DNA of 64,000 nucleotides. Source: Roseovarius sp. MMSF_3350 (GTDB taxonomy: Bacteria; Pseudomonadota; Alphaproteobacteria; Rhodobacterales; Rhodobacteraceae). The notes below the pieces were generated by a model that was given only the letters and a program-made list of their open reading frames with translations, was not told the DNA's origin and ran no database searches. The stretch is from NCBI RefSeq assembly GCF_030733425.1, contig NZ_JASHIZ010000010.1:1-64000 (forward strand). The letters are read 5' to 3'. Below, one piece after another: positions 1-9,285 of this stretch. The position numbers were made by a program, and so were the translations under genes. Numbering within the stretch: position 1 is the stretch's first letter; each line of letters starts with the position of its first letter.

Positions 1-276
1 GGGGCCGGGCAGGGGCAGCATGGCCGCGCGGGGCTCGGTGCCGGGGGCCAGCACGGGGCCGCGCGGCAGCCAGGTCAGGCGCACGGGGCCGATGCGACGG
101 CGCAGGATTTGCGCGGTCCCGAGCGTGCCGGAGCCCTCGGTGAGCGCCAGCCATGCCACATCGGCGCCGATGGCCCGCATCGCCGCGCCATAGCGCGGGT
201 GCTGCTGCAGGGCGCAGGGGCCGGGAGGATCGGGGGCGGTGTCACAGGGGAGCCAGGTCGGGAACATGTCCGCCAT
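1..276 (-). CDS. Partial FemAB/GNAT-like acyltransferase, N-terminal 92 codons
   Basis: The minus-strand frame is open from an ATG at 276 to the window edge, so only the N-terminus is present. The translation contains an LQQHPRYGAAMRAIGA stretch followed by a short beta-rich segment (TAQILRRRIGPVRL, then PRGPVLAPG). That layout resembles the first half-domain of FemAB/GNAT-type proteins in Rhodobacterales, where a Q-x-P-x-Y/W-x2-A motif precedes a 'LRR..GP..L..RGPV' segment. This is family recall, not a search. A second in-frame ATG lies at 267. The 48-aa ORF at 306-452 is transcribed divergently, 29 bp away. Confidence 0.45.
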   Translation of the reverse strand, partial: MADMFPTWLPCDTAPDPPGPCALQQHPRYGAAMRAIGADVAWLALTEGSGTLGTAQILRRRIGPVRLTWLPRGPVLAPGTEPRAAMLPLPGP

Positions 277-305
277 TAAGACGATGACAACCTAAATCAT
301 GGTTA

Positions 306-452
306 ATGGCACTTATGGCGAAGAATACCGACCCCGTGCGCGGCGTGCGCGCACCCACAGTGCGGCCCACGCTCTATGCTGCCTGGCTCGTGGCGGTGGC
401 GGTGTCAGTGCCGGTTTTCGTGGTGCTGAGCGTTTTCGAATGGCTGTGGTAG
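306..452 (+). CDS. Small single-pass membrane protein (48 aa)
   Basis: The frame reads MALMAKNTDPVRGVRAPTV and then a hydrophobic stretch (about residues 23-44, LYAAWLVAVAVSVPVFVVL), ending EWLW before TAG. An arginine-containing cytoplasmic N-terminus followed by one transmembrane helix is typical of short conserved Rhodobacterales membrane proteins, and I vaguely recognise the RPTLY-to-EWLW pattern. The start could be ATG 306 or ATG 315, and neither has a convincing Shine-Dalgarno sequence. Its stop lies 4 bp from the stop of the convergent membrane gene at 457-762. Function unknown. Confidence 0.5.
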   Translation: MALMAKNTDPVRGVRAPTVRPTLYAAWLVAVAVSVPVFVVLSVFEWLW

Positions 453-456
453 CCGC

Positions 457-762
457 TCAGTCCCAGGAGATGCCGTTGCGGCGGACATACCACAGCATCA
501 GCGGCGTTTCGATGACCAGGGCTGTGACGATGGTGAAGACGACCCAGTTGGTGTCGAACAGCCAGAGCGAAAAGCGCGTGCCGGTGCCCCCGAAAAGCCA
601 GCCATTGACCAGCAGCATCACCCCCGTCACGCCAAGATCGTAGAGCGCCATGCGCGACGCGTGGCGCGGGCGCAGGGCGGGGTAGAGCATGAAATAGGCC
701 ACCGCCAGGCAGGTGACGACGGTGACCAGGGCCTGTCCCTCGGGCGACAGCGAGGACAGCAC
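457..762 (-). CDS. Small multi-pass membrane protein of unknown function
   Basis: This 101-residue protein starts with GTG at 762 (MLSSLSPEGQALVT). It has about three hydrophobic segments, near residues 11-29, 42-59 and 71-93, and ends with a basic WYVRRNGISWD tail. There are no catalytic motifs. It lies 14 bp downstream of ssb on the same strand, so it may be co-transcribed with ssb. I do not recognise a named family. Similar 100-aa membrane proteins are common next to ssb in Rhodobacterales (recall only). Confidence 0.6.
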   Translation of the reverse strand: MLSSLSPEGQALVTVVTCLAVAYFMLYPALRPRHASRMALYDLGVTGVMLLVNGWLFGGTGTRFSLWLFDTNWVVFTIVTALVIETPLMLWYVRRNGISWD

Positions 763-776
763 CGGTCAGGTCCCGG

Positions 777-1280
777 TCAGAACGGGATTTCGTCGTCGTA
801 ATCGCGCGAGGGCGAGGGTTGCGAGCGGCCCTGGTCGGAGGACGGCCCCCCGCCGTAATCCTGATCGTAGCCGCCGCCGCTGCCGCCGCCGTAGTCGCCG
901 CCACCACCACCACCGCCGCCGCCACCGTCGCGGCCGTCGAGCATGGTGAGGTTGCCGCCGAACCCTTGCAGTACCACTTCGGTCGAATAGCGGTCCTGGC
1001 CGGACTGGTCCTGCCATTTGCGGGTCTGAAGCTGGCCCTCGATATAGACCTTGGAGCCCTTGCGCAGGTATTGCTCGGCGATGCGAACCAGACCCTCCTG
1101 GAAGATCGCGACCGAGTGCCACTCGGTCTTTTCGCGGCGCTCGCCGGTGTTGCGGTCCTTCCAGGTCTCGGACGTGGCGATGCGCAGGTTGCAGACCTTG
1201 CCCCCGTTCTGGAAGGTGCGGACTTCGGGGTCGCGCCCCAGGTTTCCGATGAGAATGACTTTGTTGACGGAACCGGCCAT
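777..1280 (-). CDS. ssb: Single-stranded DNA-binding protein
   Basis: SSB coats single-stranded DNA during replication, recombination and repair and recruits partners through its C-terminal tail. The 167-residue product has the OB-fold N-terminus ([21 protein letters not shown], then TEWHSVAIF and [17 protein letters not shown]) over about residues 1-110. A linker of almost pure glycine follows from about residue 118 to 145, and the protein ends in the acidic DDEIPF peptide that binds SSB partners. The linker is encoded by a run of GGN codons that makes a G+C-rich tract at 890-930. An AGGAGGGCGCC ribosome-binding region precedes ATG 1280. Confidence 0.97.
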   Translation of the reverse strand: MAGSVNKVILIGNLGRDPEVRTFQNGGKVCNLRIATSETWKDRNTGERREKTEWHSVAIFQEGLVRIAEQYLRKGSKVYIEGQLQTRKWQDQSGQDRYSTEVVLQGFGGNLTMLDGRDGGGGGGGGGGDYGGGSGGGYDQDYGGGPSSDQGRSQPSPSRDYDDEIPF

Positions 1281-1518
1281 GGCGCCCTCCTGCTGCGGTC
1301 TGATGGTTAACGTTCACCTTACATCACCCCCAAGGGATGAAGAAAAGCCTAAAATTCGGGGAAAATCCCTGGCGCAAGGCACCGGAGCGGAATGCGGACT
1401 GCGAGTCTGGCAATTTGAGCCGAGTTCGGTATAGTGCGGCGTGAGACGGTCAGGGGATTGCCCGGGAATACGAGGCACGGACCTGACCGCAATGGGACAG
1501 TAAGGGACGGTATTCAGT

Positions 1519-2115
1519 ATGCGTAAGCTGGCAATTGCGGTGACCTGCGCGTCACTGGCCTGGCCGTTGGCGGCCACGGCGGATATCCTTTCCACCAAGG
1601 GCAAGCAACGGATCTTCAGTTCGCAGACACGCGTGCTGGATAGCCGGGCCAAGCAGCAATACAACGCGTCGGTGCGGCTTCAGCCGCAGAAGGTCCATAC
1701 CCCGAGCAAATGGGACGAGGCGGCCCCCGCGCTTGGCTATAACGGCAAGTACAAGGGGCAGTACCTGAATGTCGCCAAGGATCTGGCGCGGCGGCACGGC
1801 ATCCCGGAGAACCTGTTCCTGCGGCTGGTGCAACAGGAATCGGGCTGGAACCCGCGCGCGAAGTCACACAAGGGCGCGATCGGGCTGGCGCAGCTGATGC
1901 CGGGCACGGCGGCCTATCTGGGAGTCGATGCCAATGACCCGCATCAGAACCTGGAAGGCGGGGCGCGCTACCTGGCCGAGCAGTATCGCACCTTCAAGTC
2001 CTGGCGCCTGGCGCTGGCGGCTTACAATGCGGGGCCAAAGGCGGTCGAGAAGTACAAGGGCATCCCGCCCTATACGGAAACCCGCAATTACGTGAAGATC
2101 ATCTACGGGCAGTAG
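1519..2115 (+). CDS. Lytic transglycosylase (SLT domain), secreted
   Basis: Lytic transglycosylases cleave the MurNAc-GlcNAc bond of peptidoglycan, releasing 1,6-anhydro ends. The 198-aa protein has a signal peptide (residues 1-21, [21 protein letters not shown]) and then a C-terminal SLT domain. The motif ...[11 protein letters not shown]... places the catalytic glutamate at about E107, followed by [13 protein letters not shown] and AYNAGP, all hallmarks of the family. At under 200 aa it is a minimal, single-domain enzyme. The gene is monocistronic and convergent with the cupin gene. A TATAGT box at 1432-1437 is a possible -10 element. Confidence 0.9.
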   Translation: MRKLAIAVTCASLAWPLAATADILSTKGKQRIFSSQTRVLDSRAKQQYNASVRLQPQKVHTPSKWDEAAPALGYNGKYKGQYLNVAKDLARRHGIPENLFLRLVQQESGWNPRAKSHKGAIGLAQLMPGTAAYLGVDANDPHQNLEGGARYLAEQYRTFKSWRLALAAYNAGPKAVEKYKGIPPYTETRNYVKIIYGQ

Positions 2116-2130
2116 GCCGCGCCGCGCGCC

Positions 2131-2526
2131 TCAGCCCTCGTAATCTTCGTCGGAGACGTGTTCCATCCAGGTGACGGCACTGCCGTCGATGCTTTCCTGA
2201 ATTGCGATATGGCTCATGCCGGTGTCGGGCGACGCACCGTGCCAGTGCTTTTCGCCGGCCGGAAACCAGACGACGTCGCCCTGCCGGATTTCCTCGACCG
2301 GGCCGCCCTCGCGCTGGACCCGGCCCCGCCCGAAGGTCACGATCAGGGTCTGGCCGGCGGGATGGGTGTGCCAGGCGGTTCGCGCGCCGGGCTCGAAAAT
2401 GACATGGAGGCCTACGGCGCGGCCCGGTGCCTCGGCGGTGAAAAGCGGATCGAGTCGCACACCGCCGGTGAAATACTCGGCGGGGCCGGGGGATGACGGA
2501 TTGGTGCCGGGACGGGTGATCTTCAT
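2131..2526 (-). CDS. Small cupin with His-His-Gln-His metal site (hydroxynitrile-lyase-like)
   Basis: This is a 131-residue single-domain cupin. Cupin motif 1 is [13 protein letters not shown], with H53, H55 and Q59. Motif 2 is [11 protein letters not shown], with H94 and H96. Glutamine replaces the usual glutamate ligand. From memory, exactly this ligand set, at the same numbering, is found in the manganese cupin hydroxynitrile lyases of acidobacteria (GtHNL/AcHNL). Most homologues are annotated only as cupin proteins, so the true substrate is unknown. It is convergent with the lytic transglycosylase and lies about 80 bp downstream of the ABC binding protein on the same strand. Confidence 0.8.
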   Translation of the reverse strand: MKITRPGTNPSSPGPAEYFTGGVRLDPLFTAEAPGRAVGLHVIFEPGARTAWHTHPAGQTLIVTFGRGRVQREGGPVEEIRQGDVVWFPAGEKHWHGASPDTGMSHIAIQESIDGSAVTWMEHVSDEDYEG

Positions 2527-2607
2527 GATGCGGCCTTTCGCGGTGTCACTGATGTCTGCCGACTGACATAGACCCGGCGGGACGCGCCGCCAAGGGGCGC
2601 GCGGGGC

Positions 2608-4275
2608 TCATCCGGTGAAGCCGATCCTGTGCAGGTGAATCTCGTTCGAGGGATGCTTCTCCGCTCCGGCCACCCGGCCGTTGTGATGGTTGTAGAGCGT
2701 GCGCCAGTAGGGCTGGATGATCACGCCTTCCTCGCGCAGGATGGATTGCAGGCGTTCCATCGTCGTCCGTCGCGTGTCGGCGTCGGTGATCGACATGGCG
2801 CGATCCAGCAGGCGATCGAACTCCTCGGAGGCGAAGCCGGTCTCGTTCCACACCGCGTCGGACCGGTAGGCGAGGTCGAGAATCTGCACGGCGAGAGGGC
2901 GGTGATTCCACTGGGTGGCCGAAAACGGATAGTCGCGCCAGTTCTGCCAGAAAGTGGCGCCGGGCTGGACGGTGCGGCGCACGTTGAGGCCCGCGTCGCG
3001 CAGTTGCGCCGCCACGGCGTCGGCCGTGTTGCGCTGCCATTCGTCGTCGACGGTGATCAGCTCATGCTCGAACCCCAGCATCCCGATTTCCTCGAGGTCG
3101 GCGCGCGCCTGGGCGGCGTCAAAAGGTGCGGGGCCAAGATCGGCAAAGGCCGGGTGGATCGGGCTGACATGATCGTTCGCCGCGACCGTGCCGTAGCCGG
3201 CATAGCCCAGCTCCAGGCAGGTTTCGTTGCGGACGGCCAGCGCCAGCGCCCGGCGCAGGGTGACGTCGGCATAGGGGCGCGCGCCCTCCAGCTCGGCATC
3301 GGCATTGCCGCGGATGACGATGGTGGCGGTGCTTTCGGTTTCCGTCCGGGTCCAGCCGATGGCGTCCAGAACCTCGATGAAATTGCCGACGGATTCGTAG
3401 AGCAGGTCGATCTCGTCCGCCTCTGCCGCGTCGATCCAGTTGGAAGGATCAGTACCGAGATCGATGAACTCGACCCGGTCGAGGTATGGCCCGCCCAGAA
3501 CGTCGGCGCCCCACCATTGGTGATCGGTGTTGCGTTCCAGCACGCAGCGCTGGCCCACAGACAGCTCGATCGGGCGGAAGGGGCCGGTGCCGATGCCATG
3601 CTCGAACGGGTCGCCGCCGTCATAGCTGGCATGCATCACCGCCGCCGGATAGTCGGACAGGTTCGCCATCAGCGCAATGTCCGGCGTGGCGAGCGTGAGT
3701 ACGAGCGCGGCGTCGTCGATGACCCGGATCGCGTCCTCTCGGATCTGGCCCGAGGCAGGGTCGCAGAGGCTTTTCAGGCGCGAAGCCATGGAATTGCCCT
3801 CGACGCTCGCGTCGCACCAGCGTTCGAGGTTGCGGGCCACGTCTCGGGCGGTGAAGGGGTCGCCGTTGTTCCACGTCACTCCGCCGCGGACGTTCAGGCG
3901 ATACTCGGTCGCGTCGGCATTGACGTCCCAGTTTTCCAGGAGCATGCCGCGCACGGTCCCGTCGCGGCCGTATTCCACGAGGTATTCCAGGAAACCGCGG
4001 GTCTGGTTGCCCATCTCGCTCCAGTCATAGGTGCGCGGGTCGCGCAGTGCCTTGACGTTCTGCTGGATGCGCAGCGTGCCGCCGGGGACGATATCAGCGC
4101 TTTCCTGCGCGCGGACCGGGGCGGGCAAGCCGGCGAGCGACAGCGCCAGCGGCGCCGTGACGCCCAGACCGCAGGCGCGAGCCAGAAATTCGCGCCGGTC
4201 CATTGCCCCGCGCCGGTATGCACGGTTGAGCGCGGGCAGGGCGGGGTGAAGCGGGGCGGCGGAGCGAGAGGACAT
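2608..4275 (-). CDS. ABC transporter substrate-binding protein, family 5 (peptide/opine type)
   Basis: Family 5 solute-binding proteins deliver peptides, opines or similar solutes to ABC permeases. From ATG 4275 the protein has 555 residues. The N-terminus is cytoplasmic ([14 protein letters not shown]), then comes a twin-arginine-like [14 protein letters not shown] and a hydrophobic stretch ending at PVRAQ, so Tat export is likely. The mature part has the family pattern ([29 protein letters not shown], split here as [11 protein letters not shown]). A longer frame reaches 4356, but the HPA-x-RRG leader favours 4275, which has AAGG upstream. No permease or ATPase genes adjoin it, so it is an orphan. 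The divergent-looking neighbour at 4393-5226 is actually on the same strand. Confidence 0.88.
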   Translation of the reverse strand: MSSRSAAPLHPALPALNRAYRRGAMDRREFLARACGLGVTAPLALSLAGLPAPVRAQESADIVPGGTLRIQQNVKALRDPRTYDWSEMGNQTRGFLEYLVEYGRDGTVRGMLLENWDVNADATEYRLNVRGGVTWNNGDPFTARDVARNLERWCDASVEGNSMASRLKSLCDPASGQIREDAIRVIDDAALVLTLATPDIALMANLSDYPAAVMHASYDGGDPFEHGIGTGPFRPIELSVGQRCVLERNTDHQWWGADVLGGPYLDRVEFIDLGTDPSNWIDAAEADEIDLLYESVGNFIEVLDAIGWTRTETESTATIVIRGNADAELEGARPYADVTLRRALALAVRNETCLELGYAGYGTVAANDHVSPIHPAFADLGPAPFDAAQARADLEEIGMLGFEHELITVDDEWQRNTADAVAAQLRDAGLNVRRTVQPGATFWQNWRDYPFSATQWNHRPLAVQILDLAYRSDAVWNETGFASEEFDRLLDRAMSITDADTRRTTMERLQSILREEGVIIQPYWRTLYNHHNGRVAGAEKHPSNEIHLHRIGFTG

Positions 4276-4392
4276 GTGCGCGAGCCTTGAAACAAGTTTT
4301 GTGATTAGAAATGAGGCTTCGGGTATCAGTTTCCATCCCGGCTGCGCGGAAATCAACCGGGTGGCGCTGAAATACCTGTGACCGGTGCGGTC

Positions 4393-5226
4393 TCAGGCGG
4401 CCTTCCGCGGCGCGGTGCGGCGCAGGTCCGATGGCGACTTGCCGGTATGGCGCAGGATGAAGCGCGAGAAATAGGCGGCACTGTTGAAGCCGAGGTCGGC
4501 GGCGACCTGGTTGGCAGGGCGGTCGGTGGTCTCCAGCAGGTGGCGGGCGGCGTGCAGGACCCGGCCCGTCAGCATGGCCGAGGCCGTCAGGCCAGAGCTG
4601 GACTTGCACACCCGGCTGAGATGGGTGGGCGTGACGCCGAGATGCCGGGCGAAATCCTGCATCGAGGCGCCGGTGCGGAAATCCCGCTCGATCAGCGCGG
4701 CGTAGGCCTCGACCAGGCGATGCGCCGCCGTTGGGGCGGAGGCCTCGTCCGCGATGGAGATCATCGCGCGGCGCAGCCAGACCGTCAGAAGCTGGGCATG
4801 GGCGGTCATCGCCTCGTCCATGAAATCACGCGCCTCGTTCTGTTCGCGCTGCATGGTTTCCAGCAAGGTCGTCAGGTCGGCCTGAGCGCGGGGGTCGCGG
4901 ACGCGCAGGAGCACCGGCTCGTCCGGCATCAGGATGCCGGTCCGCGGTGGGATGCGGCATGCCAGGCCGAAGCTTTGCGCACCGGGATCGAGCGCGAAGA
5001 GCGATCCTGCCGGCAGGACCAGCGCGGTGTGCACGGCCAGTCCGCGCCGCTGGCCACCGACAAGGCAGCGCCCCTGTCCGCGGGTGATCCAGAGGAACAC
5101 GTGATGCGGGTCGCTGTGAGGCAGGCTGGCGCGCCACGCGCCCGGCCCGATCCATTGCGCGAGCGTCTGGAGTTGCGGATGGGATGTCACTGTCCGGAGC
5201 CTCGATTGTCGTGATTCTGCACGCAT
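4393..5226 (-). CDS. AraC-family transcriptional regulator
   Basis: The 277-aa protein has an N-terminal cupin-like effector domain (about residues 20-130: HVFLWITRGQGRCLVGG, LVLPAGSLFALDPG). The C-terminal double helix-turn-helix spans about residues 170-270, with ASMQDFARHLGVTPTHLSRVCK as the first helix pair and NQVAADLGFNSAAYFSRFI as the second, matching the AraC signature. It lies immediately upstream of the orphan ABC binding protein on the same strand (about 117 bp apart), so regulation of that gene is a reasonable inference. Its ligand is unknown. Confidence 0.9.
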   Translation of the reverse strand: MRAESRQSRLRTVTSHPQLQTLAQWIGPGAWRASLPHSDPHHVFLWITRGQGRCLVGGQRRGLAVHTALVLPAGSLFALDPGAQSFGLACRIPPRTGILMPDEPVLLRVRDPRAQADLTTLLETMQREQNEARDFMDEAMTAHAQLLTVWLRRAMISIADEASAPTAAHRLVEAYAALIERDFRTGASMQDFARHLGVTPTHLSRVCKSSSGLTASAMLTGRVLHAARHLLETTDRPANQVAADLGFNSAAYFSRFILRHTGKSPSDLRRTAPRKAA

Positions 5227-5287
5227 GGCGCAGGGTTTTCATCGGATTGAGGTCAGGAATGTCCGATTCTGTATAGAGGTTACAAGG

Positions 5288-6169
5288 TCAGAGCGTGGCG
5301 GCGGCGAAGCTTTGCCAGTTTTTCATTCGGGCGCGGAACCAGCTTCGCTGCCGCTTGGCATATTGCCTCGTGGCGATGATGGCGGCCTCACGCGCGGCGT
5401 CGAGGGGCATCTCGCCGCGCAGGTGGGCGATCAGCTCCGCCGCGCCGATGGCCTTGGAGGATTGATGGGCGGAGGACCATTCCGCGAGGTTCGCCCGCGC
5501 CTCGTCGATCGCGCCCGCGCCGAGCATCAGATCGAAACGGCGCTCGATTCGGGGTGTCAGCCAATCCTTGGGGGCGTCGATCAGGATGCGCGTGACGCGG
5601 TCAGGCGGCAGGAGCGGGGGCGGGGTGGCATCCTGCCACTGCGACAGCGGCTTGCCCGTGGCGCGCTGTACCTCCCAGGCGCGCTGGACGCGCATCGGGT
5701 TGGCGGTGTCGATGCGCGCACGGGTTTCGGGGTCGAGTTCGCCGAGAAGGCTGGTCAGGCCTTCGCGTTGCAGCCGCGCGTCGGCCTCGGCCCGGATTTC
5801 GGGCGGGGTCGCGGGGATCTCGGCCAGCCCCTCGGTCAGGGCGGAAAAGTACAGCCCGGTGCCACCGACGATGATCGGGCGGGGACCGTCGCGCAGCAAT
5901 GGCGCGAGGTCGCGCAGCCAGTGGCCCACGGAATAGGCGGTATCGCCCGGCACGTGACCGTAGAGCGCGTGGGGGGCGCGCGCCTCCTCTTCGGGCGAGG
6001 GGCGGGCGGTCAGGATGCGCCAGTTGGCGAAGACCTGCAGCGCGTCGGCATTGATAATCCGCCCGTCGTCGCGTTCCGCCAGCGCCAGTGCGAGGGCGGA
6101 CTTGCCCGAGGCAGTGGGCCCGGCAATGAGCACGGGCCGGTCGGCGGGGATATCGGGCAGGGAGGTCAT
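5288..6169 (-). CDS. miaA: tRNA dimethylallyltransferase
   Basis: MiaA transfers a dimethylallyl group to A37 of tRNAs that read UNN codons. The 293-residue protein has a P-loop GPTASGKS at residues 17-24, the NADALQVF switch, [14 protein letters not shown], and the C-terminal [12 protein letters not shown] motif of the family. Length is normal. It is encoded divergently from the pyrH supercluster, with about 175 bp between the two starts. Dimethylallyl diphosphate comes from the MEP pathway, whose dxr and dxs genes are also in this window. Confidence 0.96.
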   Translation of the reverse strand: MTSLPDIPADRPVLIAGPTASGKSALALALAERDDGRIINADALQVFANWRILTARPSPEEEARAPHALYGHVPGDTAYSVGHWLRDLAPLLRDGPRPIIVGGTGLYFSALTEGLAEIPATPPEIRAEADARLQREGLTSLLGELDPETRARIDTANPMRVQRAWEVQRATGKPLSQWQDATPPPLLPPDRVTRILIDAPKDWLTPRIERRFDLMLGAGAIDEARANLAEWSSAHQSSKAIGAAELIAHLRGEMPLDAAREAAIIATRQYAKRQRSWFRARMKNWQSFAAATL

Positions 6170-6345
6170 GCCCTTCGTTTAGGATGTTTCCACGCCGGTT
6201 TTAAGCGCCTTGCGCCGAAATTCGCGCTGCCGGCCCGGCCCGACCCGGTTTGGCGATTGAACCCGGGGGCGTTTTCGCCCATTTTGCGCGCCAAGAGACG
6301 ACCCGCACCGGGCCCGTTCCAAGACCGCGCACAAGGAGCCGCCCC

Positions 6346-7077
6346 ATGCCAGATGCTGCCGCCCCCGAGACCACGTTCAACCGGGTCCTGCTGAAAATTT
6401 CCGGCGAGGCGCTGATGGGCGACGCGAGTTACGGGCTGAACCCGCCCACGGTGGAGCGCATCGCGCGGGAGGTGAAATCGGTCCACGACATGGGCGTCGA
6501 GATCTGCATGGTGATCGGCGGCGGCAACATCTTTCGCGGGCTTCAGGGGTCCGCGCAGGGGATGGAGCGGACCACCGCGGATTACATGGGGATGCTGGCC
6601 ACCGTGATGAACGCGCTTGCGATGCAGAGCGCGCTGGAGAAGCTGGGCGTCTTCTGCCGGGTGATCACCGCCATCCGCATGGACGAGGTGGCCGAGCCCT
6701 ATATCCGCCGCCGGGCGGTGCGCCACCTTGAGAAGAAACGCGTGTGCATTTTCGCCGCCGGCACCGGCAACCCCTATTTCACCACCGACACCGCCGCCAC
6801 GCTGCGCGCCAACGAGATGGCCTGCGAGGCGATCTTCAAGGGCACCAAGGTGGACGGGGTCTATGACAAGGACCCGATGAAGTTCGACGATGCCAAGCGG
6901 TTCGACGAGGTCAGCTATGACGAGGTTTTGGCCAAGCACCTGGGCGTGATGGATGCCAGCGCCATCGCGCTGGCGCGCGACAACAACCTGCCGATCATCG
7001 TCTTCAGCCTGGACGAGCCGGGCGGATTCCGCTCGATTCTTGATGGAACGGGCACCTACACGCGGGTCGGCGGCTGA
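6346..7077 (+). CDS. pyrH: UMP kinase
   Basis: PyrH phosphorylates UMP to UDP using ATP, in pyrimidine nucleotide synthesis. The protein is 243 aa from ATG 6346, which has an AAGGAG Shine-Dalgarno 9 nt upstream; the frame is open further upstream but that part is not conserved. Family motifs include [38 protein letters not shown] and [10 protein letters not shown]. It is the first gene of the long plus-strand cluster and is followed by frr 120 bp downstream, the usual order in alphaproteobacteria. Confidence 0.97.
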   Translation: MPDAAAPETTFNRVLLKISGEALMGDASYGLNPPTVERIAREVKSVHDMGVEICMVIGGGNIFRGLQGSAQGMERTTADYMGMLATVMNALAMQSALEKLGVFCRVITAIRMDEVAEPYIRRRAVRHLEKKRVCIFAAGTGNPYFTTDTAATLRANEMACEAIFKGTKVDGVYDKDPMKFDDAKRFDEVSYDEVLAKHLGVMDASAIALARDNNLPIIVFSLDEPGGFRSILDGTGTYTRVGG

Positions 7078-7197
7078 GGGTACTGCACGAAATCCGCACA
7101 GGATCCGGGCATTTCCTGCGGGACAGGGGCCTATACAATCGAGGCGAGTTGCCGGTATAGAGGCGAAACCATCGTCCGGCAGAACAAGGGATGACAG

Positions 7198-7761
7198 ATG
7201 AGCGACGACTTCGAACTGGACACCAAGGACCTGGAGCGGCGCATGGACGGCGCGATGACCAGCCTGCGCACGGAATTCGCATCCTTGCGGACGGGCCGGG
7301 CCTCGGCCTCGATGCTGGAGCCGGTGATGGTGGACGCCTATGGCACGCAGACCCCGATCAACCAGGTCGGCACCGTGAACGTGCCCGAGCCGCGCATGGT
7401 GACGGTCAATGTCTGGGACAAGGGCCTTGTGAACAAGGTCGAGAAAGCCATCCGCGAAAGCGGGCTGGGCATCAACCCGCAGATGAACGGCACGATCATC
7501 ATGCTGCCGATCCCCGAGCTGAACGAGGAGCGCCGCAAGGAGCTGACGAAAGTGGCCGCGCAATATGCCGAGAACGCCCGCGTCGCCATCCGCAACGTGC
7601 GCCGCGACGGCATGGACCAGATCAAGAAGGCCAAGGCCGACGGCATGTCCGAGGATGACCAGAAGTTCTGGGAAACCGAGGTGCAGGAGATGACCAACCT
7701 GCACATCAAGTCGGTCGATGACGCGCTGGAGGCCAAACAGGCCGAAATCATGCAGGTCTGA
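7198..7761 (+). CDS. frr: Ribosome recycling factor
   Basis: RRF, with EF-G, splits post-termination ribosomes. The 187-aa product is of standard length and carries the family signatures: [14 protein letters not shown] near the N-terminus, [21 protein letters not shown] split as [12 protein letters not shown], and [18 protein letters not shown]. It sits between pyrH and uppS, its conserved position. The stop codon is 1 bp from the uppS ATG, so the two are probably translationally coupled. Confidence 0.97.
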   Translation: MSDDFELDTKDLERRMDGAMTSLRTEFASLRTGRASASMLEPVMVDAYGTQTPINQVGTVNVPEPRMVTVNVWDKGLVNKVEKAIRESGLGINPQMNGTIIMLPIPELNEERRKELTKVAAQYAENARVAIRNVRRDGMDQIKKAKADGMSEDDQKFWETEVQEMTNLHIKSVDDALEAKQAEIMQV

Positions 7762-7762
7762 G

Positions 7763-8503
7763 ATGACAGAGGCGCGCGACATGCAGGAGACATCCCCCGT
7801 GCAGGGCCCGCGCCATGTGGCGATCATCATGGACGGCAATGGCCGCTGGGCGCAAAAGCGCGGGCGGCCGCGTCTTTTCGGGCACCATGCCGGCGCGCGC
7901 CGGGTAAAGGAGATCGTGACCGCCTGTCCCGATCTAGGGGTGGATTACGTCACCATCTTCGCCTTCTCGACCGAAAACTGGAAACGCACCCAGACCGAGG
8001 TCGCGGGGCTGATGAGCCTCTTTCGCCGCTATATCATGAAGGAAATGCAGGAATTCGTGCGCGAGAACGTGCGCGTGCGGTTCATCGGCGACCGGCCGCG
8101 GCTGGATGCCAAGCTGCGCCAGCTGATGGACGACGCCGAGGCGATGACCCAAGGATGCACCGGCACCAACCTGACGATCGCGCTGAACTATGGCGGGCGC
8201 GACGAGGTGAGCCGCGCCACCCAGCGGCTGGCCCGCGACGTGGCCGAGGGCCGTCTGCGCCCCGAGGAGGTGAACGAGGAAACCCTGCCCAAGTATCTCG
8301 ACACCTGCGTGCTGCCCGATCCCGACTTGGTGATCCGCACCTCGGGCGAGGCGCGGATCTCGAACTTTCTGCTGTGGCAGTCGGCCTATGCGGAATACGA
8401 GTTCATCGACACGCTGTGGCCCGATTTCACGCCCGAGATCTTTGGCGAGCTTCTGCGCGGCTATGGCGCGCGTGACCGGCGCTTCGGGGCCGTGACCGCA
8501 TGA
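7763..8503 (+). CDS. uppS: Undecaprenyl diphosphate synthase (cis-prenyltransferase)
   Basis: UppS elongates farnesyl diphosphate with isopentenyl diphosphate to make the C55 lipid carrier for peptidoglycan and LPS. From ATG 7763 it has 246 aa; ATG 7781 is an alternative start. Motifs include AIIMDGNGRWA (catalytic Asp at about residue 24), FAFSTENWKR, LNYGGRDE and DLVIRTSGEARISNFLLWQ. It overlaps cdsA by 4 bp (ATGA). Confidence 0.97.
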   Translation: MTEARDMQETSPVQGPRHVAIIMDGNGRWAQKRGRPRLFGHHAGARRVKEIVTACPDLGVDYVTIFAFSTENWKRTQTEVAGLMSLFRRYIMKEMQEFVRENVRVRFIGDRPRLDAKLRQLMDDAEAMTQGCTGTNLTIALNYGGRDEVSRATQRLARDVAEGRLRPEEVNEETLPKYLDTCVLPDPDLVIRTSGEARISNFLLWQSAYAEYEFIDTLWPDFTPEIFGELLRGYGARDRRFGAVTA

Positions 8504-9285
8504 GCGCAGGCGACGCGAAGTGGTCCGACCTGCGCCGGCGGGCGCTGTCGGGCGTGCTGATGCTGGTGCTGGGGGCGTTCGGGGTCTACCAGGGCGGTCT
8601 GTTCTTCGTGGTGATGGTCTGCGCCATCTGCGGCGCGATGGTGTGGGAAACCGCGCGGATGTTCGACACCCGCCAGGCGGTGGGCCTCGGCATCGCCGCC
8701 GCGGCCGTGATGCTTGCGCTGAACTTCCTGCCCGGCACCTTCGCACTGCCCCTGATGCTGGGGCTGGCGCTGGTGGCGGCCAGCCAGAGCACCGAGGATG
8801 TGCCGCTGGCATTCATGGTGTTCACCTGGGTCCTTTTGGCCTGCTTTGCGCTGCTGTGGCTGCGTTCGGGACATGAGACCCTTTGGATTCTCTGGCTGAT
8901 CCTGGTCGTCATCGCCTCGGACGTGGCGGGATATTTCGCCGGCCGGATGCTGGGCGGGCCGAAATTCTGGCCGCGGGTCAGCCCCAAGAAAACCTGGTCG
9001 GGCACCATCGCGGGCTGGCTTCTGGCCGGGATCGTCGGGCTGTTCTTTCTGCGCCCCTTGGGCATGGGGCTGGAACTGGTGCCGATGTCGATGATCGTGG
9101 GCTTTGCCGGGCAGATGGGCGACATCGCCGAAAGCGCGGTAAAGCGCCGCCGCGGGATCAAGGACAGCTCCAGCCTGATCCCTGGTCACGGCGGCGTCTT
9201 CGACCGGTTCGACGCCATGCTGGGCAGCAGTGCCGCGGCGCTGGTGTTCTGGGCCGTTGGCCTGATGCCGGGCGCGGTTTCGTGA
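8500..9285 (+). CDS. cdsA: Phosphatidate cytidylyltransferase
   Basis: CdsA makes CDP-diacylglycerol from phosphatidic acid and CTP in the inner membrane. The 261-aa protein has about six or seven hydrophobic segments. It carries the C-terminal family signature almost perfectly: SAVKRRRGIKDSSS, then LIPGHGGVFDRFD. SPKKTWSG and DVAGYFAGR are also typical. It overlaps uppS (ATGA) upstream and dxr (GTGA) downstream, indicating a tightly coupled operon. Confidence 0.96.
   Translation: MSAGDAKWSDLRRRALSGVLMLVLGAFGVYQGGLFFVVMVCAICGAMVWETARMFDTRQAVGLGIAAAAVMLALNFLPGTFALPLMLGLALVAASQSTEDVPLAFMVFTWVLLACFALLWLRSGHETLWILWLILVVIASDVAGYFAGRMLGGPKFWPRVSPKKTWSGTIAGWLLAGIVGLFFLRPLGMGLELVPMSMIVGFAGQMGDIAESAVKRRRGIKDSSSLIPGHGGVFDRFDAMLGSSAAALVFWAVGLMPGAVS

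Noticed and set aside
1281..1518. LexA box upstream of ssb
   Set aside because: The GTTC/GAAC-N7-GTTC/GAAC pattern used by alphaproteobacterial LexA was not found; a GAAC and a GTTC are present but not at 7-nt spacing.
2608..4356. Longer start (4356) for the ABC binding protein
   Set aside because: The leader before 4275 has no recognisable signal and the conserved HPA-x-RRG leader begins right after ATG 4275.
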